From Lucifuga dentata (lineage: Eukaryota; Chordata; Actinopteri; Ophidiiformes; Bythitidae), in assembly GCA_014773175.1 (NCBI GenBank), contig VXCM01002111.1:17562-81561 (forward strand): a stretch of 64,000 bases of DNA. Reading direction: 5' to 3'. Position 1 is the first letter of the stretch, and every line of letters starts with the position of its first letter. The position numbers and the translations under genes were made by a program. This document shows, one piece after another, positions 1 to 11,524 of this stretch. The notes under the pieces are model-generated. The model made no database searches, was not told the origin of the DNA, and saw nothing but the letters and a program-made list of their open reading frames with translations.

Positions 1-10
1 ATTGATTTAA

Positions 11-1173
11 ACAGTTCAATAACTGAACTGTCTCAGCACAACAGTTTGTTTATTTAAAATTAAAAAAAAAAACAGGCAATATTTGCTCCAAGTGCAAACA
101 AACATTGTTTATCCATGCATCTACTCTTAAGCATTTCCATGTTACAAAATGCAAAAGCTTTAGTCTGTTTCTGGAAGGCTTTGCTGAGTATTGTGGTAGA
201 AAGCTAAATCAGGGCTTTTAATCCTTATAGATCTCCTCCTACAACACACAATACATGTCCTGTAAGCTTTACACAAAGTGACATATTTACACAGGATTTC
301 TTTACTAAAAAAAAAAAAATGNTAAAAAAAAAAAAATGACAACAGTGTGGGAGGCAAAAATCTGACAGAGCCATTTTCTGCAACTGAGGTGGAAGAAACT
401 GGAAACTAAAGCTAATTCTGCCATTTTTATCCTTTGTGTCTGTTTTTCTGCATTGTTGATTCATGTCCATTGGTGCTGAATTGGCAGAATGATGGTGGAT
501 TCTGTGTGGGTATCTTCCAGTAGGATTACAGAAAAGGACTGGAGGACCCTGAGCAAAGAACAAAAGAAGAACATCATGAGATCAGTGTCATCGTCCCACA
601 TTTAAATAATGACCGAGGAGGAGGAGGATGCTGTTGTTCTTGTCTTTGAGTCAACACGAATGCATGGAACGGGGAATCCTTCTTCGCCCTCTGCAGGTCT
701 TTACGTAAGTGATGACGGTTTCACACTTCCCTCTGTACAATACACAGTGAACTGCTGCTGCTGACTCCACACCATGTGTGTATCCAAAAATGACAATGCA
801 TCAGCAAACCAGCGAGATTATGTATAACCAGACTGTCACACACACAAGACTCATGCTTTCATGCTGTAAAGACCATACTGGCAATCCTTCATGTTTGAGT
901 CCAATATATACAATCCACACATGTTACATCCATTTACTGAAATATACTATGTTGGCAGAAAATTTTAGATTTTTTTTCTACCTTCCAGACTGCCGTTGGT
1001 TTCAGTTCATTTCAGTATGCTATTAAAATCAACTTGTAAAGACCATCACAGCAACTAACAATGTCTGTTAGGTTTTTTGTTCAGGTAACTTTATTTAACC
1101 AATCCAACATGCATGGAAGACAATTTGTATCTTGTACGAAAGTATTTTAGCACTTACTTTACATATTTTGGTC
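11..1173 (-). other. trim54: trim54 3' untranslated region and polyadenylation signals
   Basis: This stretch after the trim54 stop has no convincing reading frame. On the minus strand an AATAAA lies at 49-54, which would end the transcript close to the window edge, and a second lies at 1090-1095 inside a MITE fragment. A perfect 8-bp inverted repeat with a 5-nt loop occupies 11-31. The exact end of the mRNA is inferred. Confidence 0.5.
865..1135 (-). mobile_element. TTAA-MITE copy 5 (one-ended fragment)
   Basis: The stretch begins with AAAGACCATACTGG, followed by a block close to ATGTTTGAGTCCAATATATA, the same end as the other copies in this window. It then follows the interior of the 58794-59342 copy (ACCTTCCAGACTGC, GCTATTAAAATCAACTTG, GTAACTTTATT) until similarity fades near 1135. 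The far terminal repeat is missing. It lies in the presumed trim54 3' UTR. Confidence 0.7.
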
Positions 1174-4100
1174 TTAATATCTAGAGTAATCAAGTTCTGA
1201 CTCCTCTTCTCCTTCTTCTGGGTCTTCCTCTCCATCATCCCCCACGTCTGAAAACACACACACACAGGTAAACAAAGCTATTCAAACAGTGTGAAGGAAA
1301 TGGTCTGGTGTCTGTTGCTTTAGGATGTTTACTGCTCATTGAAGACATTTTTTTTTCTTTCTATAACATATTTGGTCTGGTTTCTTTCTCCAAATAACTT
1401 TTTCAAAGTAAACTCAAACATGCTGCACCGCACCATAAAAAAAGTGAGTCCAAATCTGGCGGGCCTGTATCTGATCTCATCTTTGTTACTGAACAAATTA
1501 AGTATATGATAATTGAGACAAAATATGATACGATTACTCCATAATTTTGAAAAGAGGCTGCATGTTTGTTCTCATGCTGTGCATCCAAATTTTAGAATTC
1601 AACAATGCCATCTATCTCTCTCTCAGCTATTACAGCTCGCCACTTCTACCTCTGCAAGTGTAACATTTCTGAAAAGTTCCCATTCCAGTGACTGACTGGG
1701 ATTTTTAAAATTTCCACAGAAACACGACACATTTACTCTACTCACTTCTACTTGTGTCTAATGTCTTGACAAGAGTAGAAGCCATGACTCTAATCTGAGC
1801 GAGAGGCCATTCTTAATTTGTTTTTCTGCTTCCTCACACCGTCTCTGTTACTGTCCATATGATAGCACGTCATCGCTGTCCATACCGGAGCAAAAGTCCA
1901 TGTTCCTCAGCATGTCAGCGAGGGCGTCGGTGTCGATGACAAAGTGGCTCATATTCTCATAACTGAGCTCTGGACGCGTCATGTTCGATGCCGTGGCCGT
2001 CGTTTTCATTCTGTAAACACACACGCAGACACACATTAGGTTTTTTTAATTTGAAAATTAGAATTTTTGCTGCAGTTACTAAAAGCAACAAAAATTCTAA
2101 TTTGCAGATAGAAAACAGAAATGTCAAATAAAAGCAGCAACTTTCCAACATCAATTTTTCAGCATCAAAGTACCATTTGTACTGTTATAGTTTAACATTT
2201 CTATTTTTGTGGCCCTTCATTTTGGGTTGATTATGCAACAAATGCAATTGGCCCTTTGACAAATCAGTAAAGAATAAAAATGCTTCAAGGACAGAAAACT
2301 CATCAAAATTCCAACTCAAAGGCAAAATGAAAGAAAATTTGTAATATACAAAATAATTCTGGGTTTGTGTTATTATGTAAAGTTTTGTTAATAGTAATGT
2401 CTACGATATTATGTGTAATCATGAAACAAGACCGGTCCAGAACTACCTCTCTACGTTTTGGGGGTCACAAAATACTATCTAACATCTGTAAAAAGTCATT
2501 TTAATTAAACCAAAACAAGAATTAGCTTTATCACAAAACAAAGAACTTACCTTTCCAGTATGACCTGGGCACCCTGAGGGACATTGGAGGAAAGAGACAG
2601 TTAGACAAAGTTCAGGCGTCTGTGCAGGAGACCTCTGTTAGAAATACGCTTCACTGTATAAAAAGGAAAAGAACAAAATTTTAAGCAACACTGCCTAATG
2701 CCAGAAAGGCCTGATAGTGCTGGGTCCTCCTCCTCTAACTTCTTTAAAGGACCATACTGTCCATTTTGCATGTTTGTGTCTAATATATTAAATTTTCATA
2801 CAATACATTGCTGACCATCATTTCCCAAAGGATAACCGCATTTCAGCTTTCCTGATATTTTGCAAAAATCTCTTAATCTTTCAAAATCAAATATTCAAGC
2901 GATACACCCACCTTAAAAATCCATGTTTCACTTGATAATAGTTATGCAGCCTTATGAAATCATGGTCATTTAAATTTTTCATTAAACACAGGTCTTCTTT
3001 TCAGACTATATTCCCCAATGGAGACATACATTCACTCCGCGCTTTTTATTGCGCTTAAATTGCGCTAAAATTACCTAATAACATTTTTAAAAACCTGAAT
3101 ATGCATCTTGTTCGCGATGATGGATTACCTATCCCAAGAATGTTTCAAGGATCAACAAGCTGATTTTAATAGCGTACCAGAATGACCTGAAACCAATGGC
3201 CGTCTGGAAGGTAGGAAAAAAATTTAATTCACCGTTCCACTAGTATGCTTTGGAAAATGATTGTCTGTAACCTTACATGTATGAAAATTGAATATATTAG
3301 GCTCAAACGTGCAAAATGGATGGTATGGTCCTTTAACACCAGCTCTGGCAGAGGATGCAGTTTTACATATAAGAGCAGCACCAGAGGCTCATATTCTGTC
3401 TCAGTATGATGCAGACATGCTGCTGAATATAGATACAACCTGTTTTCAGAAAGCGGTGAATGTGAATGGAAACAAGCTGTAGTGGGGTCTGTCTCTCTAA
3501 CACCTTCATTTATCGCTTATTTAGAGTGCCACTGTGTGTGTAGTTACCACAATTTTTTTAAAGAATTTCACCCTTCCTGTTTGGAGTTTAAAGAAGTGAG
3601 CTACCATCAAAGTTCCAAAAAGAATGGTTAAGCTAAGGTTAAAGCTAATATGCTGCTGGTCAGCCTTCAGAATAAAATTCCTTTCCAAATAAGCAGAACT
3701 TGAAGATTAGGAAAAATACTTTCTCAGGGGGTTTATTCTGAATGGCTGACTCTACCCGTAGCATCAGCATAAACAGATCATTATGCAGTTATGATGGCGT
3801 GTGATTGATGCAAAGTCTACCTGTATGAAGAGAGGCACGTGCGGCTCGTCCATGGACTGTATGGCCGACTCCACCAGCATGACTGCAGCCTCCAGCTCAT
3901 CGCTGTGCTGACGAATCAGCAAGCGAACGCGTTTGAGCTCATCGTCCTGATGTTTGGTAATCAGGCCCACCAGCTCCTGCTTTCTCTCTTCCATGATGGC
4001 CACCAGGCGGTCAAAGTGGCTGGCCAGCTGCTCCTTCTGTCGCTGACCACTTTCCTGAGGATGTAAGATAGATTTTTATAATGAAGTGAAGATAATATAA

Positions 4101-5163
4101 AACGCTCAAGACTTACATTTCTCATGGTAGATTTCCATGTGGTTCCATGAGCTCAATATCACTGATATTCACTATTTAATGGCTCAACTTGTGGGGGAAA
4201 AAAGATGCTTTGAAAATAAGAAAAAGAACAAATGTGAAATTAATTTTTTACCTACGAAATATTTGCAATTGTGTGTGTGATTTTTTTTTCTCTCCTAAGT
4301 AACCTGCTTGCTAAATTCTCTTTATTATTGTATAACCTTTGTTCAAGTACCTTCTATATCTTATTTTGCTACTAAAGTTGGACAGTGTTTGGAGGTCTGG
4401 TTGAAAATGTGACTTTAATGGAGGTTTTCCAGCCTCTCTTTACTTTTTTCTCTTTTCTCTCCATTCTTTTTCTAACATTCTGCTGCAGATTAAAAATCAC
4501 TCTTGGCTAACTGGCAAATTTACATTTTAAGGCTGATTAATTCACTTTAATAAGCTGAAATATATTGAAACTGGAAAAAAGACAAATTCAGCTGCTGCAC
4601 GTATTTACACTTTCAAAGGCCACAATAGATAACAGATGATGAACAGTGATAAATAAAATGGAATAGATCACTGAATGTGCAGTGAAGACAGTTTTTCCTT
4701 TGCGACACTGAGATCTGGGGTCTTGGCAACATCCAGGGAGGACAGAACTGTGTCGTGGATGTTATAAGTAATAAATACACTGAGCAAGCTTCAACTGATG
4801 GTTATGCACAGAATGAAGATATTAAGATGAAAGAACGTCGTCTTTATTTGTTTCAGAGGAAAGGCCACTTCATTATGACATCCAGGTTCTTGATGGTTTT
4901 TTGTCGTTATCTTTGGGGAGGTGAATGTGCTGGGTGGGGTCGGGTTTTATGGTGCAGTACAGCTGGGTGTCAGAATCACAACAACAGCAGAACACTTTGA
5001 CCTGTAAATTTAACAATCGTCTGTCTGTGAGATGTGGCAAAAACAGGCCAAGGACAGTTATTGAGGAAAGGTGTAATTTTGGGGGAGGTTGGGTATAATT
5101 TCAGAGAAAAGGGATAAGGACAGAGAGTTTTCACAGTGCAAGGAATCAAGAGAAAATGACAGG

Positions 5164-5199
<36 letters not shown>

Positions 5200-5413
5200 C
5201 AAGTGGCAGGGTAGAGGAGGGAGTAGTTCAGACTGATGGGATTCACAGCATTGATGAATTTTCTGGTGATTTTGAATTTTGAGATGTTTCATTCAGGTCT
5301 GGTCTCAGTTCGTGAAGAGATGCTCTTGTCCAGATGTATTTTTAAAAAAAACTTTTTTTAGTGCAATTTTCTACTCTTGTTGGAGAGGTGTTGGAGACTT
5401 TGTGTGTGTGTGT

Positions 5414-5468
<55 letters not shown>

Positions 5469-6379
5469 TTTCTAACCTCTATGAAGCGGCACATTTCTTC
5501 CATTTGAGAGATGAGTGCCTGGATGTGGTCGTTACTGGCAACCAAGGTGGCGATGCCATCGCTCAGCTCCATCTGCAATCATTCACAACATCGTTGCTTT
5601 GAAATTACATGTAAACAAAAAAAGTAAAGTAAACAAAATAGGCTTAATATCCCTTAAATTTTGAGCAACTGTACATTGCATTCATATTCGAGTACAGCAA
5701 CGTATCATGGCATGACATTTAAGCTCAGGTCAAGATGAATGAGTTATCTTTATATTTCATTATTATTTTTCTCCATTTGCCACATTACACAATATTATAG
5801 TGTTTGTGTCTGACAGACCAGACAACTTCCCGTAAATGACAAGCAGAAAAATCTAACTTTTCTCAGACAATTTACATGTGGTTGCTGCTTAAAGGAGCAT
5901 ACCAGTGATTTTTGCATGTTTGAGCCCAAAATACAAAACCACCATAACCACCAAACACCAGTAATCAGCACCATCCCGCTGTTCTGAGTATTACGAGTGT
6001 TCCTATTTAGGAAACGAGATGATTAAATTAAGTCACCAACTTACACTTTTCAAGTTAACTTTTGCCTAAAGATGGAAGATCAGCTACCTCCTCCCTCATC
6101 TAAATTTCTAATGAGTGATTCAGAGAGAGTGAGAGATGGAGAGACAAAGACTGAAATGTCAACAAAACCAACTGCTCCATCACACGCTGGACACTGCTGC
6201 TGCGATCTGCACATGATAAAAGTCTGAAAGACCTGAGCTTTGGTGTCATATATTTAATGCTGCATACTGTCCTTTAAATGAGTAATTACCATTATAAATG
6301 TGTTGTCTCCTACTGATGTATTTGGGATAAATGGGATGATGAATGTGATATTATTCTGAATGTATTAAGTATACAAAGT

Positions 6380-6416
<37 letters not shown>

Positions 6417-6848
6417 TGAGAATAAGAAGACAAAAATAGAAGTATGAAAGAGAAAATAAGAACAAGAAAGAGAAGCAAAAAGAAAGAGAGAATTAGAACA
6501 GGGGCAGGCAACTGGCGGCCCGTGGGTCAGACATGGTCTCCTTTAATCTATCAGGCCCTCGGATGACTTCTCAATTAATAAAAATGAAAATTAGAAAAGG
6601 TGTTTTACTTTGTTATTACCACCACCCATCAGCAGAGGGTGCGCAGTCATTAATGATGCTGTATTTACTATCATCAATTCCATTTTAGCATTTGCTAGAA
6701 TGCTTTGAAGCTTTCATGTTATCAACCAGAAGCAGTTATTTTCCTGTTATTCCTTATATATCTCCAAGAGCAAACTTCTCGTCTCTTTTCCTCTCCAAAG
6801 CGACAGAACAAGAGAGAGAGAAAGAGAAAGAGAGAGAGAGAGAGAGAN

Positions 6849-6898
<50 letters not shown>

Positions 6899-8346
6899 AT
6901 TGGGTAGGGTCGGTTGGTCAGGAATTAGAATATGAGAATGACAACATGAGAATGAGAAAGACATAAAAAGAGATAGAAGCTGATAGCAGCCATTTCTTAC
7001 CTTCTGTGTCCTGTAGACGCTGCTGAGCGGTGCGACATCACAGTCTTTGTGTTGCCCAAAAACTTTGCACATGGAGCAGGTCGGCGTCTGGCAGGACACG
7101 CAGTAGATGTTGATCTTCTCTTCTTCATGTTCCTCACACATTAGCTGCTGCTGCTCTGGCTTCATCGTTACAACCCTGCGAGAGTCGCAGATTTGAAATG
7201 GATCGTTATGTTATATTGGTCTGATCTAAAAATGACCATGTCAGATAAAGCTAAATTTTACCTGTTGATATTCCATCATACAATACACATGCCTGAATAT
7301 TTCATTAAGATTTAGCCTATCTTGTAAATGTAGAGAAAGTAGGGGGAAAAAAAGACTGTATCCAGTTCTCGAAATCTAAACAACTCCTCCTTGACTAAAA
7401 GTTCCACTAATCTATAAAATTTCACTGAAGTCTGTCTCCTTGGAGGAGATAAAAATTAAATTAGTGTATGCCAAATCATCGTGATATATCTTTCCTTTCT
7501 CTATGGACCAGAGGAACATTGTGCTCCCTGCTGAATCCTGCAGAGCTGACTGGATTCTTTGGGAATCCTCAAAGAAGAGAGTTTTTGGAAGTCAAATAAG
7601 TGTAGAAATGATTTGTACTATTTTTGCCTCTGACATAAGCGTCCGTCTCTACAGAAATGATGATCAAATGAGAATTTTTTTTTTTTTTTTTTTTTTTGAT
7701 GAGCAACTACAAATGACGAAACATTGGTGAAGTTCATGGTACACACTCACCAGACATGATGTGGGATCTATTTTAGCCCACAGACATAATGAGGAGACTC
7801 CTGTGTTTCTGCCTGTCATGAACACCACATCTCTCTTCCTTTTCATCTAATCACTTTGCTTCTATTTCGGAGTGAAAGTGACAAATTTGTGAAACTCACA
7901 TGGGTGGAAGGATTCTGCACTATTTCATTCATGTCACTCTTAGGATCCCTCACTGAAGTGGTCTAAGCACACGCACACACACACACACTAGCAGTAATGA
8001 ATAGAATAGTGCTCTCTGCTGGTAGTCACGCATTATTACAATAACACACAGCACGTCACAAGAGCACACTGAGACCAGATTTCATTACAAGAACTATATT
8101 AAGACAAACTGTAAAGAAGATGAAACCAAATATTTCCAATGGTGATTTCTGAAAAAAACACCTGTCATTTAGTCTTTGAGTTTAGAATTGTTTAGAAAGT
8201 ATTCTGATATGTTTTGGTCATAATAATATGAAATTATAATTATTGAATATCACGACTCTGACCTCTGTGACATTTTTCAAACACACATAATCACACACAC
8301 CAACACACCACTTTTCTTTCTCTACCTCATCTGGCTCTCTATGTCC

Positions 8347-8396
<50 letters not shown>

Positions 8397-10737
8397 TGGA
8401 GGACTCCTGCTGTCTGCAGATGTCTATGATGTTCTCCACCAGCAGGTTCCTCTGCAGGCCGTATACTCCATGGCGATCCAGCACCACATCGTGGCGACAC
8501 GATGGACAGCGAAAGCGACCGCCGCTAGCAGTCATGCTAGATGAGCCACGGCCCTGCCACATAGGGTTAGCAAGCTACATAAAGGAATGAAGGGAGGGGG
8601 GGAAGATAAACATTGATCATCATATTCAAGAATAAGCAGAGAAGACTTTCTATTTTTCCAAATTTTTCCATTTGCTAACTAATGCTCATTAGGTAACTTG
8701 CAAGTTGTAGTCAAACTTTGGCTATAGTAGTAATTCTTTCTTCCTCAAAAAGAAAATGTCTCAATGTGGTGGGTCTCGTGGAAATATCTTTAGCTTGGCT
8801 AAGATAATAAACTTTCAGAGTTGGCGGTAAATACTGGTTGGTGTTCTACTGGCATTTGTATTGTTCCGGCTAACAAGAGCTAGATTTCTGGAGAAAATAA
8901 CATCTGTGATCACAAGCCTGCAAAGAAAATTCATGTTTTCACCAAGAACATCCATTGACCCCTTAACTATGTTCCTTTAATTTGGTAAAGACCAAATTCA
9001 ATAAATTGCAGGTCAATCATTGTAAAACACCTTATCTATGAAGATCATTTCTTGTTTAATTTCCTGCATAAATTGAATGGTTTACAAGCTAAATGAACTG
9101 GAAATTGAATGAGGGAACCTATGGCAGAACAAACTTTTGGATAGGCCCACGCAAAATGCCATAGCTTTGGGTATCTCACAAATTATATTCTATTCGAATA
9201 CAGTATATGTCTCTCGTGTGTGCTAGACACTACAGGCCAGAAGTTTGAAGCGACCCCCAGATTGAAAAAAAAAAAAAAAAANTGAAAAAAAAAAAAAAAA
9301 TCAATACACTGTTTTAGAATTTATTGCAGGAAATGACACAAATATATAAAGTAAATGTAGCTAGTTTTCAAGAAGAATTTGTCAATAAGAGCACATTATG
9401 TAGCCACTATGGCTTAAGAAATGATTTTNTCAAGAAGAATTTGTCAATAAGAGCACATTATGTAGCCACTATGGCTTAAGAAATGATTTTTAATGCCAAG
9501 TCTGTATTAGTGCACTGGCACTCCAGTTGTGTTCCAACTCCTTTGCCCAAACTCCCTTGCTTATGTGTTTTTAACATTCTATTTAATAGCTGCTGTCTGC
9601 CTACTCCCAGATCATTTTGTGATTAACTTGGTACACAGTCTGCTCATGCTGCTGCTCTGCATGTAAAACATGGCGTGGTTCAGTCATGCTGTGGGGGCGT
9701 TTTGGGGGAGAGATCTGGAGACTTGGTCCAAGTTAAAGGAATTATAAAAAAGAGAATTAGCATTCCATCCTTCAAAGATATGCGATTCCATCCAGTTTAT
9801 GAATTATTGGTCAAAATTTCATTCTTCAACGGGACAATGATCCAAACATTCATCAAAATTATACCAAAATTACATCCATTCAAAAGAGAAGCAAAAGGTT
9901 TTGAGAATTATGACTTGGCCAGAGGAGGTTACTTTGACAAAACCAAATTCTGAGTATGAAATGACTTCAAAGTGCTTTGATGTTGACAAATTCTTCTTGA
10001 AAACTAATTAGTTACATTTATGTTATTTTTGTCATTTACTGTGCAATAAATTGATTTTTTTTTTTTAATCTGGGGATGGCCTCAAACTTCTGGTCTGTAG
10101 TGTACAGAAATGAGGTTGGATGAAATGCTAGAAACATTACTCAATATAATGCAGTCCAACACAAGCTTCAGCCTCACAAACAACCATGGAACTGAATCAA
10201 GACCACTCTGACAATGACAAGTGGTAACTCGGTGTATATTGTAAAGTGTGTAGTCAGTAGTATAATAAATGTAGTATGATGCATTATTTTACTGTCTTTT
10301 CTATGTAATTTTAGCACAGTGTTCCACAGAATTCATCCTTCTTGCTCTTTTATGTATTTTGTGGGGTTGCCATGTGAGTTTAACATAGATTAAAACAAAA
10401 GAATAAGAACTTAAAACAGAAACACTGAAAAACAAGAATTGTTTGAAGTTCATGGGTGTGAAAACAGTCGTAAAGAGTTGCATAAAGCATTGCCAGTTGC
10501 GTACTATCCAAACACACGCACGCGCGCACACACACACAAACCGACCTGGAAGATGTCGTTGGCACACTTGCGGCAGAGGTTGTGCTGGCAGGGCAGGATG
10601 ACGACGGGTTTGGAGAACATCTCCAGACACACCGGGCAGATCAGCTGTTTCTCCAGGTTCTCCATGGTGGCACCGCTGCCCCCACCAGACCCAGGACTGC
10701 CTGCTGCCAGGGGCTTAAAGCTGAGAGCAAAGTTCAT
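1174..10737 (-). CDS. trim54: TRIM54 / MuRF-3, muscle RING-finger E3 ubiquitin ligase
   Basis: Eight coding exons join in frame: 10546-10737, 8396-8574, 7001-7175, 5477-5572, 3821-4054, 2551-2573, 1886-2010 and 1174-1247, giving 1098 nt or 365 aa (human TRIM54 is about 358 aa). The order is an N-terminal RING (CPVCLEMF, then [11 protein letters not shown] and FRCPSCR), a B-box 2 ([14 protein letters not shown] to HKDC), a coiled coil of roughly 110 residues, a COS-box ([18 protein letters not shown]) and an acidic tail. The start [10 protein letters not shown] matches the TRIM54 N-terminus rather than TRIM55 or TRIM63. All junctions are GT-AG. The family binds microtubules and sarcomeric Z-disc/M-line proteins in striated muscle and ubiquitinates them. 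The last junction is the least certain: a donor after TCC-G at 1886 is in phase with the acidic last exon, while reading through would end at SDDVLSYGQ. Neighbouring dnajc5g supports the TRIM54 identity. Confidence 0.95.
2744..3336. mobile_element. TTAA-MITE copy 1, full length
   Basis: A 593-bp non-coding element with TTAA at both ends (2744-2747 and 3333-3336). Its terminal inverted repeats start AGGACCATAC and end GTATGGTCCT, and pairing continues inward through ATTTTGCA and a TTCATAC block. It lies between trim54 exons 5 and 6. Copies at 5889, 51168 and 58794 share both ends. TTAA target sites are typical of piggyBac and Kolobok superfamilies; no transposase is present. Confidence 0.85.
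5172..5465. repeat. Two (GT)n microsatellites in a trim54 intron
   Basis: GT runs occupy about 5165-5198 and 5401-5465. The second begins only 12 bases from trim54 exon 4 (5477-5572), immediately downstream of its splice donor on the minus strand, where it reads as (CA)n. CA-rich runs next to donors can be bound by hnRNP L; any effect here is inference. Confidence 0.9.
5889..6277. mobile_element. TTAA-MITE copy 4, internally deleted
   Basis: A 389-bp stretch bounded by TTAA at 5889-5892 and 6274-6277. The left end reads AAAGGAGCATACCAG with a TTTGAGCCCAAAATA block, and the right end reads CATACTGTCCTTT. The interior differs from the longer copies, so this is a shorter derivative or a relative sharing the ends. 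It sits in a trim54 intron. Confidence 0.7.
6360..6894. repeat. (GA)n microsatellites, one interrupted by a gap
   Basis: A GA run at about 6378-6415 is followed by GA-rich degenerate sequence to 6490. A second long AG run covers about 6810-6893 and contains a single N at 6848. The true length of the second run is therefore unknown. Confidence 0.9.
6499..6620. mobile_element. hAT/Charlie-like transposon end fragment
   Basis: The stretch begins CAGGGGCAGGCAACTGGCGG and continues into CCCGTGGGTCAGACATGG. This resembles the CAGGGG...CGGCCCG terminus common in hAT-Charlie elements. No matching opposite end was found, so this is a one-ended remnant. The right boundary is approximate. Confidence 0.5.
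8351..8392. repeat. (CT)n microsatellite abutting a trim54 splice donor
   Basis: A pure CT run ends three bases from the donor of trim54 exon 2 (exon boundary 8396). On the transcribed strand the donor reads CCAG|GTGAGAGAG and runs directly into the (AG)n tract, so the intron from position +5 onward is microsatellite. Confidence 0.9.
9227..10104. mobile_element. Decayed Tc1/mariner transposon
   Basis: Matching terminal inverted repeats frame an 878-bp element: the left end reads ACACTACAGGCCAGAAGTTT and the reverse complement of the right end reads ACACTACAGACCAGAAGTTT, with both repeats continuing to a CCCAGATT block. The interior at 9675-9950 holds broken pieces of a Tc1-type transposase; in shifting frames one reads [20 protein letters not shown] and then IMTWP, typical of the DDE catalytic half. 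Stops and frameshifts make it inactive. Two single-N joins (9282, 9429) lie inside, the second with a 61-bp duplication. It sits in trim54 intron 1. Confidence 0.85.
9368..9490. repeat. 61-bp direct duplication flanking an N (assembly join)
   Basis: Bases 9368-9428 are repeated at 9430-9490 on either side of the N at 9429, without a visible difference. This is the signature of two contig ends that overlapped but were joined with a gap instead of being merged. Confidence 0.85.
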
Positions 10738-11524
10738 CACCTCTGTGGGAAGTGTGTAGAATCCAAGAGGAGGATAACAGATAGTAGCTGAAGACTGAGG
10801 CTTTGAAAAACACAGGTGGCGAATATGGAGATTCTCTCAATATCCATTCAACATCCTGACATTCTACGTTTGATGTCTCAACTATAATTCCATGTTGCTG
10901 TATTCTTTCTCCTGTTCTAGCTGTTCTCTTACTTCTTTCGTCAGTTGTCCATCCTTTTGCCCCCTGCCAGCCCACCTCGTTCCCTGGAAAGACCCTCCCA
11001 TGCCCCGTCTTGCTCACACAACAGCCTGGCTGTTGCCTGGTGGTATATTTAGCCCTTCAGTTTGTTCTGGATTGGGTTACTGTCTAAACTGCATTCCACA
11101 GCCACTGGAAAATCCAGGCTTGGCAGTGTACATTTAGTAGTATCACTGTAGCACATCCCCGCCCAATTGTTTTGTACTCAATCAGCCATCATATGATACA
11201 AAATCTCAACAATCCAAATACATTTCAGAGCACAGGCAGACACATAAAGGCTTCGCAGGGCAGAATTATGTCCATCGTATCAGCCAGAACTAAAGGGCTC
11301 ATGTTAGCCACATGTTATCTTACACTAATCTGAATCTTCTTCACATTATTACCCTGAGTCACTTTCATGTACCACCCCTGACCTTTGACATTTGTAAACC
11401 TCCTGTTGAGCGAGCAGTCAGCAGGCGGTCAGTCCCAGCTACCAAACAGATGAGGTATTTGCTAATCAAAAGAATGGAGTCAGCTAAGACTAAGCCACTA
11501 ATGGGATTACTAGGCTATTTATAA
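10738..11524 (-). promoter_or_regulatory. trim54: Probable trim54 5' UTR intron, first exon and muscle promoter
   Basis: On the minus strand a splice acceptor (CTTCCCACAG) ends at 10743, five bases before the start codon. A strong donor, GAA|GTAAGAG, follows 10933. About 110 bases further upstream CTAAATATA (11052 to 11044) could act as TATA box and MEF2-like site, which suggests a first non-coding exon of roughly 10933-11020. Farther out are an E-box CAGATG (11447-11452) and CTATTTATAA (11515-11524), a full match to the MEF2 consensus YTAWWWWTAR. These fit striated-muscle expression of TRIM54; none is tested. Confidence 0.5.

Noticed and set aside
1848..1885. Read-through of trim54 exon 7 to end at SDDVLSYGQ.
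   Set aside because: The donor at 1886 (TCC-G|GTATGG) is in phase with the acidic last exon, which fits the MuRF family tail. Kept only as a possible alternative end.
3288..3482. A plus-strand frame of 64 codons overlapping the end of MITE copy 1.
   Set aside because: Half of it is the MITE terminal repeat; no family resemblance and no splice context.
5342..5602. Frames with His-Thr or Cys-Val repeats.
   Set aside because: They are translations of CA/GT microsatellites next to trim54 exon 4.
6705..6935. Reading frames rich in Arg-Glu repeats.
   Set aside because: They are translations of the (GA)n microsatellite with an N inside.
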